A stretch of DNA of 64,000 nt from AC-56 sp963702195. Its GTDB lineage: Bacteria; Actinomycetota; Thermoleophilia; Solirubrobacterales; 70-9. A program made the translations under genes and the position numbers. Positions 35,600 through 44,253 of the stretch are shown one piece after another. The notes beneath the pieces were generated by a model, which worked only from the letters and a program-made list of their open reading frames with translations, searched no databases and had not been told where the DNA came from. Each line of letters opens with the position of its first letter. Position 1 is the first letter of the stretch. The stretch lies in the NCBI GenBank assembly GCA_963702195.1, contig OY969725.1:2604001-2668000 (forward strand), read 5' to 3'.

Positions 35600-35852
35600 C
35601 GCGCGAGAATCCTGCGGAGTGCCCCCGGCTCTACTCCCGACCGGAACAACACTCGTGTCCTCATCCACCGTATCGGAGCATTCCGGGAAGGGCTTTAGCC
35701 GCACGCGGAGGCCCGCCGACCCCAACGGCGGAACTGTGCCTTCGCCGCAATTTGGGTGTTGATTCGCGGCTCTTGTCACGGACGGCACGATTCCGGCCGA
35801 AGGGCGGCGTAGAGTCGCTTCCGTCGTCGGAACCTTCGAGCTGGGGGATCCA
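35600..35852. other. Divergent intergenic region
   Basis: About 250 bases between the PAS-GAF-LuxR gene and the small open frame at 35853. It contains the sigma-28-like promoter described separately; nothing else is certain. Confidence 0.4.
35670..35697 (-). promoter_or_regulatory. Sigma-28 (FliA/SigD)-like promoter
   Basis: On the minus strand CTAAAG (TAAA at 35697-35694) is followed 16 bases later by TCCGATAC (35677-35670). The motility sigma factor consensus is TAAA-N15-GCCGATAA. Transcription would enter the PAS-GAF-LuxR gene. Confidence 0.5.
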
Positions 35853-36059
35853 GTGGACAGAAAAGAGAACGGGCGTAAACGGCCGCCGTCCCGACTCGCC
35901 CTGCAGCTGACCGAGGCCTTCGCGCCCTGCGCGGAGTGGTCCCAGGTCCGCGTGCAGCGCGGAGCGGGTGGACGTCGCACTCGCGTCATCGTCGCCGCGG
36001 ACGGCGCTGGCACAGCGGCCGGCCCGGCGCCATTCGACTGGGCGACCGGAACGCTTTAG
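35853..36059 (+). CDS. Small basic protein, hypothetical
   Basis: A 68-residue frame starting with GTG, eight bases after GGGGGA. The N-terminus is very basic (MDRKENGRKRPPSRLALQL), with one Cys in EAFAPCAEW. I do not recognise it. It could be a real small gene or chance; the ribosome site and divergent position are the only support. Confidence 0.4.
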   Translation: MDRKENGRKRPPSRLALQLTEAFAPCAEWSQVRVQRGAGGRRTRVIVAADGAGTAAGPAPFDWATGTL

Positions 36060-36070
36060 TCAAAAGACGG

Positions 36071-36463
36071 CTAGGACGCCGGGCTGGCGGTGATCGCCTC
36101 GAAGCCCCGGGCGCTGAGCTCGGCGGTTCGGCCGGCGTTTCCTCCGGCGCCGAAGTGCTTGAGAAGCTCGATCTCGGCCTCTCTCGTCAGTGGCGACTTG
36201 GTGCCGGCCTTGGGCGCTCCCTTGATGGCCTCGCGGGCGTAGGGAACCCACACGCGCCCGGGGACGCCAACGGCTTCGCGTGCCGGGACCAGGCCATGCT
36301 GGCCGAAGCGCCCGAGCCGCACCACGAGCCATTCGGGGCGCCCCGTGTCGGCGTCGACGAAGAAGCCGTCGATCTTTCCGACCGCGGCCCCGCCGATCTC
36401 GTCCAGCCGTGACCCGATCCAGGTCCGAGCTTCTGCGGCGTCCGGGGTTTGGTCGTCAGGCAT
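36071..36463 (-). CDS. PRC-barrel domain protein
   Basis: A 130-residue protein with an N-terminal PRC-barrel (GSRLDEIGGAAVGKIDGFFVDADTGRPEWLVVRLG), a fold found in photosynthetic reaction centre H and in RimM. It is soluble. Stand-alone PRC-barrel proteins in actinobacteria are of unknown role. It overlaps the meaB stop by eight bases, so it is co-translated with MeaB. Confidence 0.8.
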   Translation of the reverse strand: MPDDQTPDAAEARTWIGSRLDEIGGAAVGKIDGFFVDADTGRPEWLVVRLGRFGQHGLVPAREAVGVPGRVWVPYAREAIKGAPKAGTKSPLTREAEIELLKHFGAGGNAGRTAELSARGFEAITASPAS

Positions 36464-37421
36464 CGTCGATGGTCTCCAGCAGCTTCCGCGCGGCGCTCGC
36501 GGGGTCGGTCTCGCGGCGCGTCACGCTCGCCAGCAGATCCTCCCAGTCCGGGTCGTTCGTTGCACGCTCCTCTAGCCGGCGGCGGAGGCGGGCCGCGGCG
36601 ATGCCCAGCACCTCGGCGCGGAGATTGCGCGCGCGGCGCTCGGCGAGCGAGCCGGTCTCGGTGATGTGTTGCCGGTGCGCGTCGATCTGGCGCAGGAGCT
36701 CCGTGATGCCCTCGTCCTTCACCGCCTCGGTCCTCACGACGGGCACCTTCCAGTCCCCCTGCGGGCCGAGGCCGAGGGCGGAGCGCACCTCTCGGATCAT
36801 CGTGTCGGCCAGCGGGTGATCGGCCTTGTTGACGACGATCACGTCGGGGATCTCCATGACCCCCGCCTTCAGCGCCTGGATCGAATCCCCTGAGCCGGGC
36901 ATCAGAGCAAGCACGATCGTGTCTGCGTGGTCGACGATGTCGATCTCCCCCTGGCCGACCCCGACGGTCTCCAGCAGCACGTCGTCCTTCCCGGCGGCGT
37001 CCATCAGCAGGGCCGCCTGGAGGGCCGCCTCGGCGAGGCCGCCGAGGGACCCCCGGGTCGCCATCGAGCGGATGAAGACCTCGCTGTCGAGGAAGTGCTC
37101 GGCCAGCCGGATCCGATCCCCGAGCATCGCCCCCTGGGTGAACGGGCTCGACGGGTCGATCGACAGCACCCCCACGCTCCGATCCGCTTGGCGGAGCTCC
37201 TTGGTCAGCGCGCCGATGAGGGTGCTCTTGCCCACCCCGGGCGGGCCGGTGATGCCCACGACGCGGGCCTTACCGGTTCGGGGAAAGACCTCGGCGACGA
37301 GCCGGTCGCCCTCCGGGGCCCGGTTCTCGACCAGGCTGATCCCGCGGGCGAGCGCCCGCTTGTCGCCGGCGACGATGCGCTCGGCGAGGGGCGCGTCGGT
37401 GGACTGGGCGGCCCTGGCCAT
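36456..37421 (-). CDS. meaB: MeaB/ArgK-type GTPase, B12 mutase chaperone
   Basis: G3E GTPase that loads and protects the B12 cofactor of acyl-CoA mutases. The 321-residue protein has the P-loop GITGPPGVGKST (56-67), LSIDPSSPFTQGAMLGDRIR, ETVGVGQGEIDI and VNKAD. Its likely client is the mutase at 24-26 kb, ten kilobases away on the same strand. The ATG is close to a divergent acyltransferase gene. Confidence 0.95.
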   Translation of the reverse strand: MARAAQSTDAPLAERIVAGDKRALARGISLVENRAPEGDRLVAEVFPRTGKARVVGITGPPGVGKSTLIGALTKELRQADRSVGVLSIDPSSPFTQGAMLGDRIRLAEHFLDSEVFIRSMATRGSLGGLAEAALQAALLMDAAGKDDVLLETVGVGQGEIDIVDHADTIVLALMPGSGDSIQALKAGVMEIPDVIVVNKADHPLADTMIREVRSALGLGPQGDWKVPVVRTEAVKDEGITELLRQIDAHRQHITETGSLAERRARNLRAEVLGIAAARLRRRLEERATNDPDWEDLLASVTRRETDPASAARKLLETIDDA

Positions 37422-37458
37422 GGCGGAGCTGAGTCTAAGTACTCGGACGGAGCGCTAC

Positions 37459-37464
37459 TAGAGT
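37459..37464 (+). promoter_or_regulatory. Possible -10 box of the LbH acyltransferase gene
   Basis: TAGAGT nine bases before the GTG start, with no ribosome site. Confidence 0.3.
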
Positions 37465-37473
37465 GCGACCGCT

Positions 37474-38157
37474 GTGCTTCGCCTGCTCAGCTTTCTGGCC
37501 CGCAATCGGATGCTCACGCCCAAGTACGCGCGCCTCGCGGTGCGCTACGCGTGGCGCCGCCTGCTGACGCCCGCCGGCTGGAGCTGGCAGACGGATGGCT
37601 TGCTGTTCTTCGGCCGCCGGCTCGAGATCCAGATCGGGCGTAAGGGGACGATCCGGTTCGGGCGCTTCGTGTGGGTCGGCGACGGCACCAAGATCCGCTG
37701 CCACGAGGGTGAGGTGGTGATCGGCCCGAAGACGGTGCTGGGCCAGGAGTGCACGATCTCGGCCTTCCAGCACGTCCGCATCGGCGAGCAGTGCGTGATC
37801 GCCGATCGCGCGATGTTCATCGACTTCGACCACGGATCGGCCGAGGTCGAGCGCCCGATCCGCCGACAGGGCATCTACAAGCGGGACGTCGACGTGGGCG
37901 CGAACGTGTGGATCGGCTACGGCGCCTGCATCCTGCGCGGCGTGCGGGTCGGGGACAACGCGATCATCGGGACCAATACGGTGGTCACCCGCGACGTGCC
38001 CGCGAACGCGGTCGTCGGCGGGGTGCCGGCGCGCATCCTGCGGATGCGCGAGCCGCCGAAGAGGCTGCGCTGGCCCGACCCGGTCGACCCCGAGCTCGCA
38101 GGAGCCGTGATCCCGGAGGAGAATCCTGACCTTGGCAACGAGGAGGAGACTTCATGA
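37474..38157 (+). CDS. Acyltransferase with left-handed beta-helix
   Basis: A 227-residue hexapeptide-repeat transferase. The repeats run from about residue 60 to 185; the C-terminal block VDVGANVWIGYGACILRGVRVGDNAIIGTNTVVTRDV compressed over 140-175 is typical of maltose/galactoside O-acetyltransferases, with the catalytic His in DFDHGS. It starts with GTG. It overlaps the FAD monooxygenase start (ATGA). It may acylate a sugar made by the glucan genes downstream, by analogy with the acetyltransferase near the mycobacterial methylglucose locus. Confidence 0.87.
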   Translation: MLRLLSFLARNRMLTPKYARLAVRYAWRRLLTPAGWSWQTDGLLFFGRRLEIQIGRKGTIRFGRFVWVGDGTKIRCHEGEVVIGPKTVLGQECTISAFQHVRIGEQCVIADRAMFIDFDHGSAEVERPIRRQGIYKRDVDVGANVWIGYGACILRGVRVGDNAIIGTNTVVTRDVPANAVVGGVPARILRMREPPKRLRWPDPVDPELAGAVIPEENPDLGNEEETS

Positions 38158-39293
38158 GGATTCTGATCGTCGGAGGCGGCATGGCCGGCCTGACCTTGGC
38201 GGGCGAGCTGCGTGCTCGGGGCATCACGCCGACCGTGGTGGAGCGCGTTCCGGAATACGAGCGCGTCGGCTTCTGGATCGGCCTCTACCCGTTCAGCGCC
38301 AACACGCTCCGGGAGACCGGCGTCTACGACGCGTACGCGGACATGTCGATGGCGATGGCGGACTACGTGATGTGCGACGCGGACGGCAACGAGCTCCAGC
38401 GCATGTCCCTCGCCGAGGTGCTCGGCCGGATCGGAGGCTCGATGGGGGCCCTGCAGCGCGCGGATCTCCTGGACCTGCTGCTGAAGGGCGCCGACGGCGC
38501 CGACCTTCGGATGGGCACCACGGTGGAGGCCCTCGAGCAAACCGATGACATGGTCCGGGCCACGCTGTCGAGTGGAGAGACCTTCGAGGCCGACCTGGTC
38601 CTCGGTGCGGACGGCATGCACTCCGAGGTCAGGAGCCTCATCCTGGGCGACACCGAGCTGGACGACTGGGGCTACACCGCGTTCACCTGGTGGGCGCCCG
38701 AGAGCGATGCGATCGGGAGCGACGTGACGGAGTTCTGGGGCGCTGGCGCGCTGTTCGGCCTCTATCCGCTGAAGGGCGCGATCAACGCCATCGCGGCGCT
38801 CCCAACGCCCGACGGCCTCGACGACATGGCCCAGGACGCGCTCCGCGACACGATCCGGAAGGCGTTCGGCGACTATCCACGTCCCGTCCAGGACGCGCTA
38901 TCGGCCGTGGGCGATGACCGGGTCTTCCCATGGGCCATGGTCGACCAGCGCGCGCCGGAATGGGTGGTCGGCCGGGTGGCACTGGTGGGCGACGCGGCGA
39001 CGGGGTTCCTGCCCACCGCCGGCGTCGGGGCATCCAACGCGATCAAGTCCGCGGCCGTGCTCGCCGACGAGCTCGGTCGGGCCGACGCAGCGACCGTGCC
39101 CCAGGCGCTTTCGCTGTGGGAGCAGCGGGTGCGCCAGAAGGTCGAGGACAACCAGCAGGCTTCCCGGCGGCTGGCGAAGATGATGTTCGTCCGCGGCCAC
39201 ACGGTGGCCAAGGCGCGCGACACGCTGCTGCGGCACTACCCGGTCGAGAAGGTGGCCGAGGACGTGCTGAAGAGCAACACGACGCCGTTCTAG
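38154..39293 (+). CDS. FAD-dependent monooxygenase (PHBH-type)
   Basis: A 379-residue flavoprotein. It has the FAD loop ILIVGGGMAGLTLAGEL, the GADGMHSEVR motif (DG motif) near residue 145, and the second FAD motif GRVALVGDAATGFLPTAGVGAS. These define the class A aromatic/polyketide hydroxylase group. The substrate is unknown. It is coupled to the acyltransferase upstream and convergent with the GT4 gene. Confidence 0.92.
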   Translation: MRILIVGGGMAGLTLAGELRARGITPTVVERVPEYERVGFWIGLYPFSANTLRETGVYDAYADMSMAMADYVMCDADGNELQRMSLAEVLGRIGGSMGALQRADLLDLLLKGADGADLRMGTTVEALEQTDDMVRATLSSGETFEADLVLGADGMHSEVRSLILGDTELDDWGYTAFTWWAPESDAIGSDVTEFWGAGALFGLYPLKGAINAIAALPTPDGLDDMAQDALRDTIRKAFGDYPRPVQDALSAVGDDRVFPWAMVDQRAPEWVVGRVALVGDAATGFLPTAGVGASNAIKSAAVLADELGRADAATVPQALSLWEQRVRQKVEDNQQASRRLAKMMFVRGHTVAKARDTLLRHYPVEKVAEDVLKSNTTPF

Positions 39294-39302
39294 ACGTCCT
39301 CG

Positions 39303-40490
39303 CTAGACGCGCTCTCCAACCAGCTCGTCGTACAGCGCCGCGGTTCGCTCGGCCACGTCGAGCCAGTCGAAGCGGCGGACGTGCTCGTAGGCCTCGGCGA
39401 CCAGGCGGCGCCCGAGGTCGTCGTCGGAGAGGACGCGGGCGACCACCTCGACGAGGGCCTCCGGGTCGCGGGCGCGGAAGCGAAGCCCGGCCTCCTCGTG
39501 TGGCACCACCTCGCGCAGGCCACCGGTGTCGGCGACGAGGCACGGGCATCCCGACGCCATGGCCTCCAGTGCGACGAGGCCGAACGGCTCGTAGATCGAC
39601 GGCACCACGCACACGTCGGCGATCGGGTAGAGCGAGTGGAGCACGTCGTCGCCGATCCAGCCCAGGAACGTGCCGTGCTCCATCAGGCCCAGCTCATCCG
39701 CCTGGCGCCGCAGCTCGTCCTCGTGCGTACCTGAGCCGGCGACCAGGAAGCGGGTCCGAGGCAGGCGCTCGATCAACGCCGGCATCGCCTCGAGGGCGAG
39801 CTGGAAGCCCTTCTCGTAGACGAGGCGGCCGATCAGGAGCACGAGCTTCTCGTCCGGCTCGGCGAACTCGAGGCGCAGGCGCTCGAGCTCGGGGGCCTCC
39901 TGAGGCCGCAGATCGCCCGGATCGATGCCGTTCGGGATCACCGCGATGCGCTCGTCGCCCACACCGAAGATGTCGGCGATCTGTTCGCGCATGTAATACG
40001 AGCACGCGATCACGCGGTCGGAGCGGTTGGTGATCCACTGCTCGACTCCGTGGATGTGCGACTGCGGATGCCTGTCGACCCAGCCCTGGTGGCGCCCGTG
40101 CTCGGTGGCGTGGATCGTGGTCACCAGGGGAGACGAGAACCGGCGGGCCAGGTGGTCGCACGCCATGGCCACGAGCCAGTCGTGCCCGTGCACGAGGTCG
40201 AAGTCGTAGCGGTCGCCGAGCTCGACGCCCGCGGCGAGCATGTCGGAGTTCATCCGCTCGACCCACGCGACGAACTCGCCGAGGTCGGTTGGCCGCCCCG
40301 GCTCGCGGACGCGGTGGATCGAGACCCCCGCGACGACCTCCTCCGCGGGCGATTCCTCACCGCCACGTGTGAGAACGTGGACCTCGGTGCCCAGCTCGAC
40401 CAGCGCCTCGGACAGCTTGCGGACGTGCCGGGCCAGCCCGCCCTCGATCAGCGGCGGGTACTCCCAGGAGAGGATGAGGACGGTGGTCAC
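39303..40490 (-). CDS. GT4 alpha-glucosyltransferase (Rv3032/glycogen-synthase-like)
   Basis: A 395-residue retaining GT-B glycosyltransferase. The N-terminal LSWEYPPLIEGGLARHVRKLSEAL matches the acceptor loop of actinobacterial glycogen-synthase-like enzymes, and the C-terminal VVPSIYEPFGLVALEAMASGCPCLVADTGGLREVV region carries the GT4 EX7E motif. It follows the GH57 gene with a 4-base overlap. In mycobacteria this enzyme (Rv3032) extends the alpha-1,4 chain of methylglucose lipopolysaccharide and contributes to glycogen; the same role is inferred. Confidence 0.9.
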   Translation of the reverse strand: MTTVLILSWEYPPLIEGGLARHVRKLSEALVELGTEVHVLTRGGEESPAEEVVAGVSIHRVREPGRPTDLGEFVAWVERMNSDMLAAGVELGDRYDFDLVHGHDWLVAMACDHLARRFSSPLVTTIHATEHGRHQGWVDRHPQSHIHGVEQWITNRSDRVIACSYYMREQIADIFGVGDERIAVIPNGIDPGDLRPQEAPELERLRLEFAEPDEKLVLLIGRLVYEKGFQLALEAMPALIERLPRTRFLVAGSGTHEDELRRQADELGLMEHGTFLGWIGDDVLHSLYPIADVCVVPSIYEPFGLVALEAMASGCPCLVADTGGLREVVPHEEAGLRFRARDPEALVEVVARVLSDDDLGRRLVAEAYEHVRRFDWLDVAERTAALYDELVGERV

Positions 40491-41914
40491 GGCTCCAGCA
40501 GCGGGGCCAGGCTCAGGTCGGGTGCCAGGTTTCGCATGGAGGGATCGACGCGGCGGCGTGAGTGTACGGCCTCCAGCAGCGCCCGCGCGTGGCTCGCCGA
40601 GCGCTGAAACGGGTAATCCCCCGCCTGCTTTCGCCGGTCGAGGAACGCCCAGTCGCTGGCCTGGAGCGCCAGGAGCTCGCGCGCGGAGCGCTCCGCGGCC
40701 TCCCTTGTGAGCTCGCCGGCGCCCATCGCCTTGATGAGCCGTAGCTCGAGCCGCCTCGCAGCCCAGGCCATGTCACCGACCTCCGGCGAGTCCCAGGTGC
40801 GAAGGTCCTTGCCCTCGCCCCAGGTGGACTCCATGAGCGCCCTCGCCTCGGGCTCGTGGCGCTCCAGGGCCTGGGGCAGCGTGACGAGGCGCACCCCGTG
40901 CGCCTCCGCGCGTGCGAGCACGCCCGCGAACCACCGCGGCCCCTCCGACCACCAGTGCCCCAGGAGCTCGGTGTCGATCGTGAAGGTGACGAGCCCGGTT
41001 CGACCGCGCTCGGAGCGAAAGCCCTCGAGGCGGCGGGCGACGCGGAGGAGGAACTCGTCCGCGTGCTCGTCCGCCCGCGCGGCCGCGGCCTCGGGGTCGT
41101 AGACGCCGCCGGAGACGGCCCAGAGCCTCGTCCCCTCCATCGAGAGGCGGTGAAAGTCCGCGTACGCGGGATCGGCGGGGTAGCCGCGATCCGACCAGAC
41201 CAGCTCCACGGTCTCCCAGTCGATCGTGAAGGCCACCAGGTCGGCCCCTGCGCGCGCGGGGACGAGCGATGCGAGCCCTGGCTCGTGGGCGCTCTGGTCG
41301 GTGCAGAAGAAACGCAGGTCGCGCTCGGCCAAGAGGGGCTCGATGCCGCCACGGTAGGCGCACTCGGGAAGCCAGAACCCTCGTGCGGGGCCGAAGCGGC
41401 GCGCGTGCGAGCGCAGCGCGGCGTCGATCTGAAGACGCCGGCCGGCCGTGGTGGCGAGCAGCGGCAGGACCGCGTGGCTTGCCGCAGTGGGGATCAGGGC
41501 GACACCGCGCTCGCGGGCCGCCTCGTTGAACGCGGCCAATGCGTTTCCACCGAGATCGCCGAGGCGGTCGAGAGCCCGCCGGTAGCGAGCCGCCTCCGCC
41601 GCCGCGGCCGGGCGCAGCTCCGCGACAGGATCGTCCGCGTCCCTCTCGGCCGCCCCCAGCCGGAATGCCCGCACGAACGCCTCGAGGCGCTCCATCACGC
41701 CGGCCGCCTCGAGCTGGTCGGCGAGCACCGGTGACACGGTCACGGTGACGTCTCGCGCCTCCGCGAGGACGGGCAGATAGGAGCGGGCCACGGCGTCGAA
41801 CAGCCACTCCTCTCCGAACGGGTAGGTGCCGAACCCCTCCACATACGGCATGTGGGAGTGCAGGACGAGCGCCAGGTCGCCGACGGGCCCGCCGCGCCTG
41901 GTGCCACTAGGCAC
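40487..41914 (-). CDS. GH57 alpha-1,4-glucan branching enzyme
   Basis: Creates alpha-1,6 branches in alpha-glucan. The 475-residue protein carries GH57 motifs HSHMPYV (19-25), GFWLPECAY with nucleophile E184, and DTELLGHWW with acid D314, followed by a C-terminal helical DUF1957 domain. This set is typical of branching enzymes such as mycobacterial Rv3031. The GTG start overlaps the upstream methyltransferase by eight bases, so the trio methyltransferase-GH57-GT4 is one transcription unit. Confidence 0.92.
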   Translation of the reverse strand: MPSGTRRGGPVGDLALVLHSHMPYVEGFGTYPFGEEWLFDAVARSYLPVLAEARDVTVTVSPVLADQLEAAGVMERLEAFVRAFRLGAAERDADDPVAELRPAAAAEAARYRRALDRLGDLGGNALAAFNEAARERGVALIPTAASHAVLPLLATTAGRRLQIDAALRSHARRFGPARGFWLPECAYRGGIEPLLAERDLRFFCTDQSAHEPGLASLVPARAGADLVAFTIDWETVELVWSDRGYPADPAYADFHRLSMEGTRLWAVSGGVYDPEAAAARADEHADEFLLRVARRLEGFRSERGRTGLVTFTIDTELLGHWWSEGPRWFAGVLARAEAHGVRLVTLPQALERHEPEARALMESTWGEGKDLRTWDSPEVGDMAWAARRLELRLIKAMGAGELTREAAERSARELLALQASDWAFLDRRKQAGDYPFQRSASHARALLEAVHSRRRVDPSMRNLAPDLSLAPLLEP

Positions 41915-42665
41915 GGCAGACCGCCAGGAAGTCGAGCGCTCGCTCCAGATCGCCGTCGGCGGCCACCCGGAAGTCTGAGGCCGCGATCGCCGGCACGAAC
42001 CGCGAGTAGAACGGCTTCGTGACCCCGAGCGCCGGATGGACCCGATCCCACCCGGCGCGCAGCGCCAGCTCGTGCGCCCGCAGCTTCCGAGCGTGAAAGA
42101 TGCCCAGGACCTCCACGCGCGAGAAGTGCGGCGCGAGCAGCTCCCGGTACTCGCTCAGCGTGTACTCGCGGAGGTGCCACGGGTTCTCGGACTTCTCCGC
42201 GCCCGGCGGCGCGAGCGTCAGGCGGTTGGGCGTTGTGACGTAGGCGATTGGGGCCACCCGCGCGAAGCGGTCGAGCAGCGCGCCGGGGTCGTGGATGTGC
42301 TCGATCGTCTGCAGGAAGACGATCGCGTCGCAGGGCGCGTCGAACTCCTCGACCAGCCCGCGCTCGAAGCGCAGGTTGCCGCGCCGGTACCGGAGGCGCG
42401 CGTGCTCGTGGGCATCCGGGTTCGCATCTACGCCGACGACATCGGCCGCGGCGCGTGCGAGGACCTCGGCGCCGTAGCCCTCCCCGCAGGCGAGATCGGC
42501 GACCCTCAGCCCCCACACCCGTTCCGCGATCCACTCGTAGGTGGCCAGATGCCGGCGGAACCAGTAGTTCTCCTCCGGGACGTTGGGGAGCGTGCGCTCT
42601 CCGGTCAGGGACAGGGGCGGGACGCCCGGCGGCTGGTTCTGCTGCGTGTGAAGGTCGTCGCTCAC
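41907..42665 (-). CDS. SAM-dependent methyltransferase (Rv3030-like)
   Basis: Class I methyltransferase. It begins with the LTGERTLPNVPEENYWFRRH region recalled from mycobacterial Rv3030, then the SAM loop ADLACGEGYGAEVLA and acidic VVGVD, QTIEHIHDP and TTPNRLTLAP. The start is uncertain: GTG 42665 puts about 20 residues before the conserved block; an ATG at 42728 would add 21 residues without similarity. It probably methylates a sugar of the glucan made by the next two genes. Gene order matches Rv3030-Rv3031-Rv3032. Confidence 0.87.
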   Translation of the reverse strand: MSDDLHTQQNQPPGVPPLSLTGERTLPNVPEENYWFRRHLATYEWIAERVWGLRVADLACGEGYGAEVLARAAADVVGVDANPDAHEHARLRYRRGNLRFERGLVEEFDAPCDAIVFLQTIEHIHDPGALLDRFARVAPIAYVTTPNRLTLAPPGAEKSENPWHLREYTLSEYRELLAPHFSRVEVLGIFHARKLRAHELALRAGWDRVHPALGVTKPFYSRFVPAIAASDFRVAADGDLERALDFLAVCRA

Positions 42666-42722
42666 GTCTTGGCACTGCCGGTCGCCGTTGAGGGTCCGCG
42701 CACGGTAGCGGGCATTCCCGCA

Positions 42723-42728
42723 TACCAT
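42723..42728 (+). promoter_or_regulatory. Possible -10 box of the divergent methyltransferase
   Basis: TACCAT eight bases before the ATG at 42737, with no ribosome site. Confidence 0.35.
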
Positions 42729-42736
42729 CCCGCGCC

Positions 42737-43660
42737 ATGCCCGCTCGGTCAGCGGCCCCGGCCCAGCACATCAAGGACGTCAACGTCCGCTACCACGATG
42801 CCGCCGCCACCGAGTACGACGCCAAGTGGGGCATCGATTTCGGGCCGATCGGGCAGGAGCAGGTGCGCGGCAAGCTCACGAAGGCCCTCGGCTCGTGGCC
42901 GGGCCGTCCGTTCGGGGACGCGCTCGAGATCGGCTCGGGAACCGGCTACTTCTCGCTGAACCTCGTCCAGATGGGGGCGATCGAGCGGTTCACGGCCACC
43001 GACATCTCGCCCGGAATGCTGTCCACCCTTGCGGCAACGGCGAAACGGCTTGGGCTCGCGGTGAAGACGGAGGTCACCGACGCTGAAGTCCTCCCGTTCG
43101 ACGACGAGAGCTTCGACCTCGTGTTCGGACACGCGGTCCTCCACCACATCCCCGACCTGGACCGGGCGCTGCGGGAATTCCAGCGCGTGCTGCGGCCGGG
43201 CGGCGCCATCGCCTTCTGCGGTGAGCCGTCGCGCTACGGCGACCTGCTCGCTGCCGTGCCCAAGCGCGGTGCCCAGCTCGCCGCGCCGCTCTGGCGGCTC
43301 GCCCTCGGTGCCTCCGCGCGCCGGCCCGAGTCCGAGTCCGAGTGCGACGGCCACGAGCTGGAGCCGGAGGTCGACGTCCACGCGTTCTCCCCCTCCGCGC
43401 TCAACCGGATGGTGAGCGCGGCCGGCTTCGATGACGTGAGGATCGTCGGTGAGGAGCTACTCGCGAACGCGTTCGGCTGGACGATGCGCACGCTGGAGGG
43501 CTCAGCCGAGCCCGAGGACGTGCCCATGCGCTGGCGCGAGTTCGCCTTCCGCGGCTACCTGGCACTCCAGCGAGTGGACACCGCGCTGCTCGAGCCGAGG
43601 CTCCCCCCCGCTCTGTTCTACAACCTGGTGCTGTCCGCGCAGAAGACGCCCGGTACCTGA
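42737..43660 (+). CDS. SAM-dependent methyltransferase
   Basis: A 307-residue class I methyltransferase of the UbiE/Methyltransf_11 type: ALEIGSGTGYFSLNL is the SAM loop, then FDLVFGHAVLHHIPDLDRALREFQRVLRPGG. The substrate is unknown. Because it is divergent from a glucan methyltransferase it may also act on that product, but ordinary metabolic roles are equally possible. Confidence 0.9.
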   Translation: MPARSAAPAQHIKDVNVRYHDAAATEYDAKWGIDFGPIGQEQVRGKLTKALGSWPGRPFGDALEIGSGTGYFSLNLVQMGAIERFTATDISPGMLSTLAATAKRLGLAVKTEVTDAEVLPFDDESFDLVFGHAVLHHIPDLDRALREFQRVLRPGGAIAFCGEPSRYGDLLAAVPKRGAQLAAPLWRLALGASARRPESESECDGHELEPEVDVHAFSPSALNRMVSAAGFDDVRIVGEELLANAFGWTMRTLEGSAEPEDVPMRWREFAFRGYLALQRVDTALLEPRLPPALFYNLVLSAQKTPGT

Positions 43661-43666
43661 CCAGCA

Positions 43667-44230
43667 ATGAGTGGGCGGACCCAGTACTACTGCGCGACGT
43701 CGCTCGACGGCTTCATCGCCGAGGCCGACGATGGGCTCGAGTGGCTGACGGGCTACGACGGCGCGTACGACGGCCCCGGTGCCGAGCCCATGAAGGGCGG
43801 CTATGACCGCTTCTACGAGGACGTCGGCGCGATGGTGAGCGGCTCGACCACCTACGAGTGGGTGCTGAACCACGTCGAGGAGTGGCCGTACGCGAACAAG
43901 CCGTTCTGGGTGCTCACCACGCGCGAGCTTGCGGTGCCGAAGGGGGAGGGCGTCGACGTCAGATTCGCCCAGGGCAGCGTGCGAGGGCTCCATCCGGAGG
44001 TGGCCGACGCGGCGGGGGAGCGCAACGTCTGGATCGTCGGCGGCGGGGAGGTCGCGTCCCAGTACGCGGACGCCGGCCTCCTCGACGAGGTGATCGCGAC
44101 CGTGGTCCCGGTCGTGCTCGGCACCGGCAAGCCCCTCTTCGACCGCCGGCTTCAGGGCGGCCCCATGCGCCTGGCCGGCACGCGCGCGTTCGACACGGGA
44201 ATGGTCGAGCTGCGGTACGCGATCGGCTGA
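43667..44230 (+). CDS. Dihydrofolate reductase-fold protein (RibD C-terminal type)
   Basis: A 187-residue protein with the RibD_C/DHFR-like fold: YYCATSLDGFIAEADDGLEWL at the N-terminus, VSGSTTYEWVLN in the middle and IVGGGEVASQYADAGLLDEVIATVVPVVLG near the end, binding NADPH. Such proteins are common stand-alone reductases with unknown substrate. It begins six bases after the methyltransferase stop, so they are probably co-transcribed. Confidence 0.9.
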   Translation: MSGRTQYYCATSLDGFIAEADDGLEWLTGYDGAYDGPGAEPMKGGYDRFYEDVGAMVSGSTTYEWVLNHVEEWPYANKPFWVLTTRELAVPKGEGVDVRFAQGSVRGLHPEVADAAGERNVWIVGGGEVASQYADAGLLDEVIATVVPVVLGTGKPLFDRRLQGGPMRLAGTRAFDTGMVELRYAIG

Positions 44231-44241
44231 GCGCGACCGGC

Positions 44242-44247
44242 TACGGT
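44242..44247 (+). promoter_or_regulatory. Possible -10 box of the amidase gene
   Basis: TACGGT six bases before the ATG at 44254, with no ribosome site. Confidence 0.3.
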
Positions 44248-44253
44248 TGGCGC

